A stretch of DNA of 49,218 nucleotides from Microcoleus sp. LEGE 07076 (GCF_015207455.1 NZ_JADEWV010000020.1:1-49218); one strand, 5' to 3'. Numbered from the stretch's first letter, positions 1 to 9,337 are shown. Notes: generated by a model not told the origin, from the sequence alone. Program-made: numbers and translations.

Positions 1-60
1 GGCGTGCCTGCTTTCGATCGCAGTTTTAACATTAATTGATGGTTGAATTTCAATTGGCAT

Positions 61-396
61 AAATGATTAGTCAGTTGTTAGTTGTTAGTTGTTATTGGTT
101 AGTTGTTGTTTGTTATTTGTTATTTGTTAGTTGTTAGTTGTTGTTGGTTAGTTGTTATTGGGAATGGAAATTAACTAATTACTGTTGACTGTTGACTGTT
201 GACTAATGACTAATGGCTGTTGACTAATGACTAATGGCTGTTGACTAATGACTAATGGCTGTTGACTGTTGACTAATGGCTGTTGACTGTTGGCTGTTGA
301 CTGTTGGCTGCTAACAAATAACCAATAACCAATAACCAATAACAAATAACCAATAACCAATAACCAATAACCAATAACCAACAACTAACAACTGAC
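61..396. repeat. Heptamer short tandem repeats (STRR-like)
   Basis: The spacer is built almost wholly of degenerate 7-mers. The left block (about 70-165) reads ttagttg/ttattgg, the middle block (about 177-312) alternates gttgact, aatgact and aatggct, and the right block (about 313-395) reads aaccaat/aacaact. The left and right blocks are roughly inverted, so the region could fold into a long imperfect hairpin. Such heptamers are known from filamentous cyanobacteria. It lies just downstream of the GntR gene stop. Confidence 0.85.
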
Positions 397-1380
397 TTAC
401 CCCAAGCCCAACTCGCGCTTGAGCAAATTAATCGACTTAGAGCCGATGTAATTTTCAGAGCATATCAGTTGCGGGGGACGAATAATATCCTCTCTGGCAG
501 CGTTAATGGCAGCTTTTACTGTAGCAAAACTCGGTTGGTCGCAGAAAATTGTTCTCGCCGATCGCACGATCGAGTTAATCTTGTAGGTATCCGACAGCAA
601 AGCCGTCATCACCAGCAAATCCTCGCCCCGGATACTGTGGATGATCACTTCGGTCGATCGCAACATTCCCGGACTCAAGCTGACCAAACCCAAATAACTA
701 TCTTTCGGCAAACCCCCCACAAGCTGGATTTCCTGATCGTAATCGTAAATGTCTACGGGAATGACTCGCACCGAACGCGGTGCCGAAATTGATTCTGCTT
801 CTCCGATAAAATAGCGACTCGTGATCACAGTTCCCGAAGAGATTTGATCCAAAAAAATACCTAGCTGTTCCATCGGCACTAATTGTATAGGAATCCGCAA
901 AGCTTGTTCGAGTTCTTTCGCCATCAGCTCGCCCACGCCGATGTCTTCTGTGGGGGCTGTGACGACGACTCGGGCGCTGCACCTGAGCCGCCAGTCAATT
1001 TCGGCCAAAAATAATTCCCTCGCTTGGTTGAGCGTACAGCCCTGTCCCAGCAGTTGATCCATACTTTCTTGCACTATTCTGTTAGCGAGGGGATATTCTT
1101 CGAGGATCGCCGATTTGACCTTACTGCCACCTTCGTGGCCTTGAGCGCGGACGTAAATGCCCGATCCGGCTTGGGCCTCTACCAGTCCGGTATTTTCAAG
1201 CTGTCGGTAGACTTTGCTGATGGTGTTGCGGTGCAAACCCGTCTGCATCGCTAGTTGTCTGGTACTGGGCAAGCGGTGTCCGGGCGGAAACTGGCGCGAG
1301 GCGATCGCAAACCTGATTTGATTAAATAGTTGTGTGGATGCGGGGATATCGCTATCTGTTTGAATATGAAATTGAACCAT
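397..1380 (-). CDS. GntR-family transcriptional regulator
   Basis: A 327-residue DNA-binding regulator. Residues ~8-78 form a GntR winged helix: IPASTQLFNQIRFAIASRQF, then RLPSTRQLA, GLHRNTISKVYRQLE and GSGIYV. The remaining ~250 residues are not the aminotransferase-like half of MocR proteins; they look like a separate alpha/beta effector domain that I cannot name. The ATG at 1380 has GGAG 8 nt upstream. The gene stands alone, with heptamer repeats after its stop and a palindromic repeat region before its start. Targets and ligand cannot be read from the sequence. The family call is firm and the role unknown. Confidence 0.85.
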   Translation of the reverse strand: MVQFHIQTDSDIPASTQLFNQIRFAIASRQFPPGHRLPSTRQLAMQTGLHRNTISKVYRQLENTGLVEAQAGSGIYVRAQGHEGGSKVKSAILEEYPLANRIVQESMDQLLGQGCTLNQARELFLAEIDWRLRCSARVVVTAPTEDIGVGELMAKELEQALRIPIQLVPMEQLGIFLDQISSGTVITSRYFIGEAESISAPRSVRVIPVDIYDYDQEIQLVGGLPKDSYLGLVSLSPGMLRSTEVIIHSIRGEDLLVMTALLSDTYKINSIVRSARTIFCDQPSFATVKAAINAAREDIIRPPQLICSENYIGSKSINLLKRELGLG

Positions 1381-1547
1381 ATTAAAGGCTCCGAGGACTT
1401 CAACTTAGTATTTTTATAACGTTGAGTACCGCGCGGGATTGCTCGGATATCTCTGTGTATAGCATAATCTGATTTGGTTCATCTGTTGGTGTCGTTTTGC
1501 TTGGCTGGCGATCGTGCCTGATTGTTCAGCTACTTTCAAGTCTTAGC

Positions 1548-1611
1548 TGTAGGGTGCGTCAGGCAAAATAATTCTCAATTCTCACTCCCAATCTCAGAAC
1601 TGACGCACCAT
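1548..1611. repeat. Palindromic GGTGCGTCA element (single copy)
   Basis: Starts tagggtgcgtcagg and ends aactgacgcacca, giving a GGTGCGTCAG/CTGACGCACC stem around a ~45-nt AT-rich interior. It lies directly before the 82-bp array and shares its terminal stem but not its interior. Related elements occur at 36707-36772 and 36805-36870. Confidence 0.75.
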
Positions 1612-2097
1612 TCATTAGTTGGTGCGTCAGAATCAGATTGTGAATTTCTCGCACAAATTTTACGCTTCTGACGCACCCTACTTCACTGAGGCTTCATTAG
1701 TTGGTGCGTCACAATCAGATTGTGAATTTCTCGCACAAATTTTACACTTCTGACGCACCCTACTTCACTGAGGCTTCATTAGTTGGTGCGTCAGAATCAG
1801 ATTGTGAATTTCTCGCACAAATTTTACGCTTCTGACGCACCCTACTTGACTGAGGCTTCATTAGTTGGTGCGTCACAATCAGATTGTGAATTTCTCGCAC
1901 AAATTTTACGCTTCTGACGCACCCTACTTGACTGAGGCTTCATTAGTTGGTGCGTCACAATCAGATTGTGAATTTCTCGCACAAATTTTACGCTTCTGAC
2001 GCACCCTACTTGACTGAGGCTTCATTAGTTGGTGCGTCACAATCAGATTGTGAATTTCTCGCACAAATTTTACGCTTCTGACGCACCCTACTTGATT
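1611..2097. repeat. Tandem array of six 82-bp hairpin repeats
   Basis: Copies begin with ggtgcgtca at 1621, 1703, 1785, 1867, 1949 and 2031, an exact 82-bp period; the last unit is truncated before the cyclase stop at 2113. Each unit holds the inverted repeat GGTGCGTCAGAA / TTCTGACGCACC around a loop of about 33 nt, then a short linker (cttgactgaggcttcatt). Copies differ at few positions, chiefly gtcaGaa versus gtcaCaa and cttCactg versus cttGactg. The array lies between the 3' end of the cyclase gene and the 5' side of the GntR gene. Confidence 0.95.
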
Positions 2098-2112
2098 GAC
2101 ACACTTCTACAT

Positions 2113-3801
2113 TTAATCTCCGGCTATCTCCATCTCCCTTACTGTTTTTCTACCCGTCAGCCAATAAGTCCGCATTTTCCCTTTACCTTTAATCTCGATC
2201 TCACCACGATCTTCAAATTCATATTTATCCTGCAGCCACTCATGAGTATAGTGGCTGACTTGAATGCGGCCAGGTATGCCGTGAGATTCCATGCGGCTGG
2301 CTGTATTCACCGCATTTCCCCACAGATCGTAAATGAATTTTTTAGTACCGATTACCCCCGCCACCACCGGGCCGCTATTAATCCCGATGCGGATCTCAAA
2401 ATTCGCCTCTAGCTTCACATTTAATTCCTGAATTGCTACTAGCATATCCAGTGCCATTTCCGCGATCGCCTCTGCGTCATCCGGGCGTGCGATGGGAATA
2501 CCACCCGCTACCATGTAAGCGTCCCCAATCGTCTTGATTTTTTCTAACCCGTGCTTATCAGTCAGTTTGTCAAAAGTCGAAAAAATTTCATTCAACAAGT
2601 ATACTAACTTAGTTGCAGACATAGTGGTAGAAATTTGAGTAAAATTCACCAAGTCAGCAAAAAGAATAGTTGCTTTCTCAAACTTGTCGGCAATTACCCC
2701 CGGTTCGTGCCTCAACCTGTCGGCGATCGGTTCTGGCAAAATATTTAGCAGTAAATCCTCAGTTTTTTTCTGTTGTTTTCTGAGTGCCGATTGCATCTTC
2801 TTGCGCTTGGTGATATCGTGAAAAAATACAGAAATGCCGTCGTAACTAGGAAAAGCCCGGACTTCAAACCACGCTCTTAAGGGACGGTAATATTTGTCAA
2901 AATTAACTCCCACTTGTTTGGCTACAGCTTCATGACACTCTTCATAAAATACCGAACTTATTAAATCGGGAAACTCTTCCCAAAAAATTTTACCAAAAAG
3001 TTCTTCTGGCGAACGCTGCAAAAATTGCGATGCTTTGTAATTGACGTAAGTAAAACGCCACTGGAGATCGAGAGCAAAAAAAGCATCGCTCATTCCTTCT
3101 AAAAAATTGACAATTTGCTCGTCAGTAGAACGGAGTTTTGCTTCAACTTGTTTTTGCCTGAACTGCGCCCGCTTTAATTTACCATAATTAATTCGCAACT
3201 CCATTTGGCTAATAACTTGCCTTCCTAAAGTCCGCAGCGCTTCTAGTTGTTCTGGGGTGAGAGCGCGGGGGACTGTATCTATCGCGCACAAAGTGCCGAT
3301 CGGGAAACCATCAGGAGTTACTAGCGGTGCTCCAGCATAAAACCGAATATTGGGATTGGAAGTTACTAGCGGATTCCCCGCAAAGCGATCGTCTTCTAAA
3401 GCATTAGGTATAACTAGCAATTCGTCGGGATTTAAAATAGCGTGAGAGCAAAATGCTATCTCTCTCGGAGTTTCTGGTGCGTCCAAGCCGACTTTTGACT
3501 TAAACCACTGTCGGTTAGCATCTACCAAGCTGACTAAAGCAATAGGAGTGCCACAAATATACGATGCTAAAGCTGTGAGGTCATCAAAAGCTTCGTCGGC
3601 ACCTGTATCGAGAATATTGTAGCTATGAAGTGCTTTTAGTCTCTCTTCTTCGTTGCTAGGCAAAGGTGCAGCTTGCATCGGCGGCGGCGAAGATACACGG
3701 TTGCGAAAAATGCGCGCAAGTCTCCTTGCTGCGAACTTTTGGATTTTTGATGCCAGTTTTTCAACTAGCATCAAAAGACCTGTTTGCCAAGCTTTACTCA
3801 T
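2113..3801 (-). CDS. GAF-PAS sensor class III adenylate cyclase
   Basis: A 562-residue signalling enzyme expected to make cAMP from ATP. A basic N-terminus (1-45) precedes a GAF domain (~50-200; [38 protein letters not shown]), a PAS domain (~220-335; [14 protein letters not shown]) and a class III cyclase domain (~365-545). FADLVNF supplies the metal Asp, KIKTIGDAY a Lys and [16 protein letters not shown] an Asp. That Lys/Asp pair marks adenylate rather than guanylate cyclases, and the transition-state Asn and Arg are both present. There is no membrane segment, so it should be cytoplasmic. What the GAF and PAS domains bind is unknown. Its 3' end abuts the 82-bp array, and the peptidase gene lies 42 bp upstream on the same strand. 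Confidence 0.92.
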   Translation of the reverse strand: MSKAWQTGLLMLVEKLASKIQKFAARRLARIFRNRVSSPPPMQAAPLPSNEEERLKALHSYNILDTGADEAFDDLTALASYICGTPIALVSLVDANRQWFKSKVGLDAPETPREIAFCSHAILNPDELLVIPNALEDDRFAGNPLVTSNPNIRFYAGAPLVTPDGFPIGTLCAIDTVPRALTPEQLEALRTLGRQVISQMELRINYGKLKRAQFRQKQVEAKLRSTDEQIVNFLEGMSDAFFALDLQWRFTYVNYKASQFLQRSPEELFGKIFWEEFPDLISSVFYEECHEAVAKQVGVNFDKYYRPLRAWFEVRAFPSYDGISVFFHDITKRKKMQSALRKQQKKTEDLLLNILPEPIADRLRHEPGVIADKFEKATILFADLVNFTQISTTMSATKLVYLLNEIFSTFDKLTDKHGLEKIKTIGDAYMVAGGIPIARPDDAEAIAEMALDMLVAIQELNVKLEANFEIRIGINSGPVVAGVIGTKKFIYDLWGNAVNTASRMESHGIPGRIQVSHYTHEWLQDKYEFEDRGEIEIKGKGKMRTYWLTGRKTVREMEIAGD

Positions 3802-3843
3802 CTTTATTTATTTTTTCACGCCTGATTGAACTGCGATGGATCC

Positions 3844-5235
3844 TCATGCACCTAGGGCAACTAACTCCTCAATTTCCTGAGCTTTCGCTGGTAACTTCCC
3901 TGTCAATACTTCTCTACCCTCTTCGGTAACAAGTATATCATCTTCAATGCGTATTCCGCGCAGGTCTGCGAATTTTTCCAACTCGTCCCAGTTTACGAAG
4001 TCTTTATATTTGACGCGAATTTCTGAGTTATTCAAAATTGCTGGAACTTGATAAAATCCCGGTTCGATCGATACCAGCATTCCCGGACTCAAAACTCGAT
4101 TCAGCCGCAAAAATCCCAACCCAAACCGACTGCTTCTGACTCTTGGGGCTGCATAGCCTGCCAAATCTCCCAAATCTTCCATATCATGAACATCCAAACC
4201 GATTAGATGTCCGATGCCGTGCACGAAAAATAGCGCGTGAGCATCCATTTCCACCAAATCTTCAACATTGCCCCGCAAGATACCCAAATCCACCAATCCG
4301 GCAGCTATAATTCGAGCAGCTAACAGGTGAATATCAAGATATTCCACGCCGGGACTAATCTTCTCAATACAAGCATCGTGCGCCGCCAAAACGAGATCGT
4401 AAATTGCTCTTTGAGTTGGCGAAAATTTCCCAGAAACAGGCCAAGTGCGGGTCACATCGGCCGCCCATCCCATTGACGATTCGGCACCGACATCTGCTAA
4501 TAGCAAATCTCCTGTTTGTAGCGGATTGTGATAGTGCTCGCTGTGCAGAACTTCGCCGTGCACCGTGACGATACTGGGATAGGCGCAGGTCATATTTTCT
4601 GAGACGATCGCACTTTCCATTGCAGCGCGCACCCCTGCTTCAATTCGAGCATTTCGAGTGGCCGCCATCCCCGCTTTGTGAGCTTCTACGGTGACAGCCG
4701 CAGCTTGACGCAATTCGATCAAACTAGCTGCATCGTGACTCAGGCGCAGAGATATGACTGCCTGAGTTAATTCTAGATCAATTCCGGTTGGCGCTTTGGA
4801 CGGTGCAAGAGGGCGAGCGAGAATTTCACGCTGTTGCAACTGAGTCACAGAATCCTGAAGGGCGATCGTTGCCGCATTTGTCGATCGCGCTTTTAATTCA
4901 GTCATTGAAAAAGCAGCATCAGCCCCAATTATTTCAGCAATTTCTGCTCGTTTCGGCATTTCCCCGTGCCAAATAGTGCTGCTAGCAGGTGCGTCATCTA
5001 AGAACAGTTCTAATTTGCCCGCTTCTAAGCGAATCGCAGCATTTTCCAACGGCAAACCCGCGAAATATAGAAAGTGACTGCTAGCGCGAAAAGGAAAAGT
5101 AAGCGCCGGATAATTGCGAGGAATGCTGCGACCCGACCAAAGAATTACCGGAAAATTTATTAAATTAGCCAGTTTGTGTCGCCTTTGGCGTAAAGCATCT
5201 CTTAACAAATCATCACCTTTTGTAGTAATATTCAT
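3844..5235 (-). CDS. pepP: M24B Xaa-Pro aminopeptidase
   Basis: A 463-residue metallopeptidase that removes N-terminal residues before proline. The N-terminal AMP_N domain (~10-140; FLYFAGLPLENAAIRLE) is followed by the pita-bread M24 catalytic domain. The five metal ligands are visible: the two Asp in LLADVGAESSMGWAADVTRT, His in HGIGHLIGLDVHD, Glu in SIEPGFY and Glu in GIRIEDDILV. Length fits the PepP group. The start is ATG at 5235. It may share a transcript with the downstream cyclase (42-bp gap). The symbol is by family resemblance. Confidence 0.88.
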   Translation of the reverse strand: MNITTKGDDLLRDALRQRRHKLANLINFPVILWSGRSIPRNYPALTFPFRASSHFLYFAGLPLENAAIRLEAGKLELFLDDAPASSTIWHGEMPKRAEIAEIIGADAAFSMTELKARSTNAATIALQDSVTQLQQREILARPLAPSKAPTGIDLELTQAVISLRLSHDAASLIELRQAAAVTVEAHKAGMAATRNARIEAGVRAAMESAIVSENMTCAYPSIVTVHGEVLHSEHYHNPLQTGDLLLADVGAESSMGWAADVTRTWPVSGKFSPTQRAIYDLVLAAHDACIEKISPGVEYLDIHLLAARIIAAGLVDLGILRGNVEDLVEMDAHALFFVHGIGHLIGLDVHDMEDLGDLAGYAAPRVRSSRFGLGFLRLNRVLSPGMLVSIEPGFYQVPAILNNSEIRVKYKDFVNWDELEKFADLRGIRIEDDILVTEEGREVLTGKLPAKAQEIEELVALGA

Positions 5236-5634
5236 GAATAAAAACAGATAATTTTGACTTGTGTCTGTAGTAAGGACTTAAATCGGTTAATTTTCAGAGG
5301 TAAAATAAATAAAGCCCTAACTTCCAATGTACCAGCTCTTTAGAAAAAAGTCTAATCTTTATATTATTGCTTGCTGTCATCTTTTTCACTGTTTTTTTGA
5401 GCGTGTCTGTCCTCATCCCCGAGCTGATTTTGCTCGGCAAAAATCTGCCCCGACTGCAAGGACAAAAAGCCTGAAAGTGCTGCTAGGCAAGTAATTAACA
5501 TTTCCTGTTGCAACACAGGCGATCGGCAAAATTCCTCGATCGAGTTTTTAGAGATTTTGTGACATAAGCGATCGCCTCTATTGACTGTTTGATATTTGAC
5601 ACTTTAAAGTATAAGTAAATCCACCGAAAATAAC
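5236..5634. other. Intergenic region, no gene seen
   Basis: The 399-bp spacer separates the divergent pepP-like and DUF4332 genes, so it must hold both promoters. I see one small hairpin (CCGAGC/GCTCGG, 5419-5437, 7-nt loop, no T-run) and several cgatcg/gcgatcgc octamers. No convincing short gene or known RNA was recognised. Confidence 0.6.
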
Positions 5635-6078
5635 ATGAAAAGTTCTCACATAACTCGTAAAAATTCCGTACAACTACGTGACTGGCCGATCGAACACCTA
5701 CCGGGCTTGAGCAATGAAAATCTGTCTCAACTACAACAGTGCGGCATCACCACAACCGCGCAATTAATTCGGATGACGAAAACACCTGCCGCCAAAGCCT
5801 TGCTAGCACATCAATTACAGATTAACATTCAATCTGTGAATAAATGGGTAGCAATGGCAGAGCTTGCTCGTATTCCGAGTGTCGGCTGTCAATATTGCGG
5901 GCTGTTGCTGCACGCAGGCGTTGCTTCAGCGTCTCAATTAGCTCAAATGCCCGTCGAGAGATTGCACCAACAAATCCTGAGACTGCACGTAGCGACAATG
6001 CAGCGCAATGATTTGACTCCTTCGGTCGATCGCGTGCAAAAATGGATTCAACAAGCTAAATTAGTTAGCGGTCATTAG
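5635..6078 (+). CDS. DUF4332 helix-hairpin-helix protein
   Basis: A 147-residue small soluble protein with two helix-hairpin-helix-like units: LPGLSNENLSQLQQCGITT near residues 23-42 and LARIPSVGCQYCGLLLHAGV near 77-98. The spacing and the G/I hairpins match DUF4332 proteins of cyanobacteria, which often have DNA-binding HhH folds. The actual role is unknown. Two cysteines (CQYC) could bind metal, but there are too few for a standalone finger. The start is ATG at 5635. A tandem AT-rich heptamer block follows its stop. Confidence 0.75.
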   Translation: MKSSHITRKNSVQLRDWPIEHLPGLSNENLSQLQQCGITTTAQLIRMTKTPAAKALLAHQLQINIQSVNKWVAMAELARIPSVGCQYCGLLLHAGVASASQLAQMPVERLHQQILRLHVATMQRNDLTPSVDRVQKWIQQAKLVSGH

Positions 6079-6187
6079 TTATTGGTTATTAGTTATTAGT
6101 TATTGGTTATTGGTTATTTGTTGCTTCCAATGCCCAATGCTTTTCGACCCAATTCCCAATTCCCCATTCCCCATTCCCCATTCCCAA
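6075..6187. repeat. Heptamer repeats between DUF4332 and ArsC-like genes
   Basis: Two blocks: ttattggttattag-type heptamers (6075-6122), of the same class as those at 61-396, then cccaattccccattcccc-type repeats (about 6149-6187). They run into the ribosome-binding region of the next gene. Confidence 0.8.
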
Positions 6188-6192
6188 ATATT

Positions 6193-6543
6193 ATGTCTGT
6201 TCAAGTTTACGGAATCCCCAACTGCGGAACCTGCAAAAAAGCTTTCCAGTGGCTCAAAGATAACGCTGTCAATTACGAGTTTGTTAACACAAAAGAACAG
6301 CCACCCACTCGCGAAACCATTGACAACTGGGTAGCTACTTTAGGTTTTCAACCAATGCGAAATACTTCCGGTCAATCTTATCGCGCCTTGGGCGACGAGA
6401 AGAAAGATTGGACGAGTGAAAATTGGGTGGAAGCCTTTGCTAGAGATGCAATGCTACTGAAACGTCCTCTTTTTGTCAAAGATGGAACGGCTGTTTTAGT
6501 AGGTTTCAAAGCAGAATTAATTCGCGAAAAATTAGGGATTTGA
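6193..6543 (+). CDS. ArsC/Spx-family thioredoxin-fold protein
   Basis: A 116-residue protein starting MSVQVYGIPNCGTCKKAF, with a CxxC (C11, C14) on the N-terminal thioredoxin fold typical of ArsC/Spx/YffB proteins. The conserved tail KRPLFVKDGTAVLVGF matches the family's K-R-P block. I chose ATG 6193, since the longer in-frame start at 6103 would translate the upstream heptamer repeats. It could be a reductase or a redox regulator; the CxxC resembles Spx, but cyanobacterial members are mostly uncharacterised. No arsenic genes are nearby. Confidence 0.85.
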   Translation: MSVQVYGIPNCGTCKKAFQWLKDNAVNYEFVNTKEQPPTRETIDNWVATLGFQPMRNTSGQSYRALGDEKKDWTSENWVEAFARDAMLLKRPLFVKDGTAVLVGFKAELIREKLGI

Positions 6544-6554
6544 ACAAACTAAAT

Positions 6555-7007
6555 TTACCGCATTTTTCGCATAAACTTCATTTCACCGATATCATCAGTG
6601 AAACCCCAGCGTTTGTAAAATGGGATCATTTTCGGCAAACAGTTAAGATTCATATTCTCCACGGCTTGCAGTTGGGGATGATTTAAGACTGCATCCATCA
6701 ACACCTTACCCAGTCCCATCTTTCTGCATGTTGGGTGGACAATCACATCCAAAATCGTGCCTCTGTAGACAAAATCAGTCATGACGCGGGTAAAGCCAAT
6801 TAATCGTAGCTTGCGGGGCGGGACGCCATCGCCCTCATCGACCAAACCTATGATAACATCCGTGGCGGCAAGCATTTTCACCACATCCTCCCGCGTCCGC
6901 TTGTTACACCAGAATTCGTTTTTGTACAAATCCATCAAGTCGGAAACCTGACTTTCAGTCAAAGTTGCGACGATTCGGTACTTATCCATGTTGTCGGTCA
7001 TACTCAA
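6555..7007 (-). CDS. GNAT N-acetyltransferase
   Basis: A 150-residue acyl-CoA N-acyltransferase. The pyrophosphate-binding motif is in LDVIVHPTCRKMGLGKVLMD (~89-108) and the C-terminal FYKRWGF is the usual GNAT beta6-beta7 signature. Its first 26 bp overlap the end of the ABC exporter gene (6982-7007), so the two are likely translated from one transcript. The substrate is unknown; coupling to a peptide exporter hints at acetylating a small metabolite or peptide, which is inference only. Internal ATGs at residues 3 and 6 are alternative starts. Confidence 0.88.
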   Translation of the reverse strand: MSMTDNMDKYRIVATLTESQVSDLMDLYKNEFWCNKRTREDVVKMLAATDVIIGLVDEGDGVPPRKLRLIGFTRVMTDFVYRGTILDVIVHPTCRKMGLGKVLMDAVLNHPQLQAVENMNLNCLPKMIPFYKRWGFTDDIGEMKFMRKMR

Positions 7008-8601
7008 TTTTACCGTAATCTAGTTTAATTGCGCGATCGGCTAGATCGAAATAGCGATCGTCGTGACTGATGACAAACACCGTTTTTCCCCGTCGCTTCA
7101 ACTCCGGTAACAACTGCTTGTAAAAAATATCCCGAAAAAACGGGTCTTGATCCGAAGCCCACTCATCAAACAAATAAATCGGCCTGTCTTCCAAATAAGC
7201 TGTCAGCAAAGCCAGCCGTTTTCGCTGTCCCTGAGACAAAGCAGTCGTAGACAAAACCCCATCTTTCACCTCAACCTTCTTATCCAAATGAAACTCTCGC
7301 AAATATTCTGCCGCCTGCTTGTCCAAATCGTGGTTAGCCATCCCCAAAAGGCGATCGAACAAATAGAAATCAGAAAAAATCACCGAAAAATGCTGCCTGT
7401 ACCATTCTCGATTCCCATCGGTAATCGGCTGTCCGTCTAATATAATTTCCCCAGATTCAGGAATATACAAACCAGTAATTAACTTAGCCAAAGTTGACTT
7501 ACCACTGCCGTTACCGCCAATTATAAACACCAACTCACCCGGATGAAACTTCAAATTCAGTTCGCCCAATATAAAATTGCTATCTTCTTTATCTCCCGGA
7601 TAGCTGTGAGTTGCCCCCTTTAATTCAAGAGTCTGCCACTCAGAGGTTTCAACCATTTTAACCGCCGAACTTATCTCAGCTTGACTCGCCAAAGCCAATC
7701 CCATTCTCTCGATTTTTTCGACGGAAGTATTAGCTCGAAAAATCGCCGGCAATCTTTGCAAAATATTCTGAAACGGAGACATCAAATAGGTACTTGTCAG
7801 AATGTACGCCGACAAAACAGGCGTAGAAACGGGCACAAACTTGGGCAAAGCAAATAACAGCAAACCCATTAACATAAAAAATAGCAACTGCCCAACTCCA
7901 ATCGCAACCGCACCAGTATTCAAAGCAGTCACATTATAATCGCGGGAAGCATCAGCACTCATCTGCAACTCTTCCGTAAAAAACTCTTGTCGGCGCAAAT
8001 AATGCAGTTTTAGTTCCTTAATTCCGTCAGTAATGCTGCGAAAATGCTTAAACAATATATCTTGTTCTTCTCTAGCTAAATCGAAGAATTTCCGCATTTT
8101 GTTTAGCAACAACTGCACCGTACCAATCATCAGCACCAAAAAACCAAATACAACCACAAAAACCGTACTAGAAATCGTGCTTAAATAAGCTAAGCAGCCA
8201 ACAACAACGGCGATATCAACACACAGAAAAGGAATCAGAAATATAGTATTAGAAAGAGTTCCCACATCATCAGTCAAAGTTGCCAGCAAGCGGTTAGCCC
8301 CCAACTCTTCTAAATTCCGTAACGGAGTAGACAAAATGCCGCGACTCAAACTCAGTCGCAGATTATAAACAGCTTCTTGAGAAAGATAGATTAACAAAAA
8401 TTGAGAGACAAAGCCGCTCAAAAGAGCCAAGATTGCCAATCCCGCAAAATACCAGACTAAATTAGCATTAGAATTGTCGCTGATGGCGCGGTTAATTAGG
8501 GCAATTAACATAGCGCTGGAACCGCCGCTGATTAAGCCGGTGAGTATGGCGATGGAAACATTTAACCAAGAAGCTTTTAAGAGTAGCCAGATTACATTCA
8601 T
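6982..8601 (-). CDS. Cyclic-peptide-export type ABC transporter (SyrD/PvdE family)
   Basis: A 539-residue half-transporter with membrane and ATPase domains fused. Residues ~1-290 hold about six hydrophobic segments. The nucleotide-binding domain has Walker A IIGGNGSGKSTLAK, signature LSQGQRKRLALL, Walker B IYLFDEWASDQDP and the switch His in FVISHDDRYF. The altered signature (LSQGQ) and DEWASDQDP block are typical of the SyrD/PvdE/YojI branch that exports cyclic peptides and siderophore precursors. No nonribosomal or ribosomal peptide synthesis gene is in the window, so the cargo is unknown. The overlapping GNAT gene is the only obvious partner. Confidence 0.88.
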   Translation of the reverse strand: MNVIWLLLKASWLNVSIAILTGLISGGSSAMLIALINRAISDNSNANLVWYFAGLAILALLSGFVSQFLLIYLSQEAVYNLRLSLSRGILSTPLRNLEELGANRLLATLTDDVGTLSNTIFLIPFLCVDIAVVVGCLAYLSTISSTVFVVVFGFLVLMIGTVQLLLNKMRKFFDLAREEQDILFKHFRSITDGIKELKLHYLRRQEFFTEELQMSADASRDYNVTALNTGAVAIGVGQLLFFMLMGLLLFALPKFVPVSTPVLSAYILTSTYLMSPFQNILQRLPAIFRANTSVEKIERMGLALASQAEISSAVKMVETSEWQTLELKGATHSYPGDKEDSNFILGELNLKFHPGELVFIIGGNGSGKSTLAKLITGLYIPESGEIILDGQPITDGNREWYRQHFSVIFSDFYLFDRLLGMANHDLDKQAAEYLREFHLDKKVEVKDGVLSTTALSQGQRKRLALLTAYLEDRPIYLFDEWASDQDPFFRDIFYKQLLPELKRRGKTVFVISHDDRYFDLADRAIKLDYGKIEYDRQHG

Positions 8602-8708
8602 CCGATTTTATTCCAAATTTAAGCTTTCAACTCAGGCTCTAACTAGGTAGGCATGGATAACCTTAGCAGTGACTGAGTTAAACATCGCATCACCCAATAG
8701 CATGAATT

Positions 8709-9308
8709 TCATTCCTGTACTTCTGTTTCCTCCGTCTCGAATACAACCAGCTCATAAATATCACTCACCAACATTTGCACCCCCACCGAAGTGAAAGAAA
8801 CTGTTGCAGATTCTCCATTATATTCTTGAAACAACCATTGATTTGATTCATTTTTAATATATTGTTGGATGAAAAATTCTTGTTGGCTGACTAATACGTA
8901 CTCGCGGAATTCAGGGATAGATCGATAAAACCGAAACTTATCCTCTCGGTCAAAATTTTTGGTAGACTTAGAAAGCACTTCTACAATCAGTATCGGATTG
9001 AGTATTTCATCCTTGCGTCCCTCAGTGCAAACTAATTCTCCTTCAACTACCATCACATCCGGGTAAGTTCCCCGTCGGTACTGAGGAATCCACAACCGCA
9101 AATCGCTCATAAATGGTCTTGCATTCTTTCCCCGCAAAGCAGATTTTAAGAATGCATAAATATTACCGATTATCTGGCTGTGATTAATTGTGCCGCCTGT
9201 CATCTGTACAATTTCTCCATCGCGATATTCATTTCTAAACTCGGCAGCTTCTTCTAATTGTCGGTACTCATCGGCCGTATGAAAATTGGGCTTGGTTTTT
9301 ACTAACAT
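8709..9308 (-). CDS. Uma2-family endonuclease (DUF820), copy 1
   Basis: A 199-residue PD-(D/E)XK nuclease fold: the acidic residue is in TYPDVMVVEGE and the E-V-L core is in ILIVEVLSKST, followed by FREDKFRFYRSIPEFREYVLV-like residues typical of cyanobacterial Uma2 proteins. Start 9308 (MLVKTKPNFHTADEYRQLEE) is chosen over 9341 because it matches copy 2 exactly. It lies ~170 bp downstream of copy 2 on the same strand and is clearly its tandem duplicate. Uma2 genes are strongly expanded in filamentous cyanobacteria. The biological role is unsettled. Confidence 0.88.
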   Translation of the reverse strand: MLVKTKPNFHTADEYRQLEEAAEFRNEYRDGEIVQMTGGTINHSQIIGNIYAFLKSALRGKNARPFMSDLRLWIPQYRRGTYPDVMVVEGELVCTEGRKDEILNPILIVEVLSKSTKNFDREDKFRFYRSIPEFREYVLVSQQEFFIQQYIKNESNQWLFQEYNGESATVSFTSVGVQMLVSDIYELVVFETEETEVQE

Positions 9309-9337
9309 TTTTACACCTTCACTATCTTTTATCCGCG

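Noticed and set aside
1..39. Possible C-terminal end of a + strand gene (reads GVPAFDRSFNIN then stop)
   Set aside because: Only 12 codons are visible, with no family signal; any frame can stay open this long.
1611..2097. CRISPR array
   Set aside because: Repeat and spacer are both constant; the unit is one 82-bp tandem repeat, and no cas genes are present.
2029..2412. 127-codon + strand frame beginning in the 82-bp array
   Set aside because: It runs antisense through the conserved cyclase domain; a shadow of that gene.
5419..5437. Terminator or riboswitch hairpin in the pepP/DUF4332 spacer
   Set aside because: Short stem, no T-run and no recognised aptamer core.
7147..7440. Open frame antisense to the ABC exporter
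   Set aside because: Lies opposite the intact ATPase domain; no independent start signal or family.
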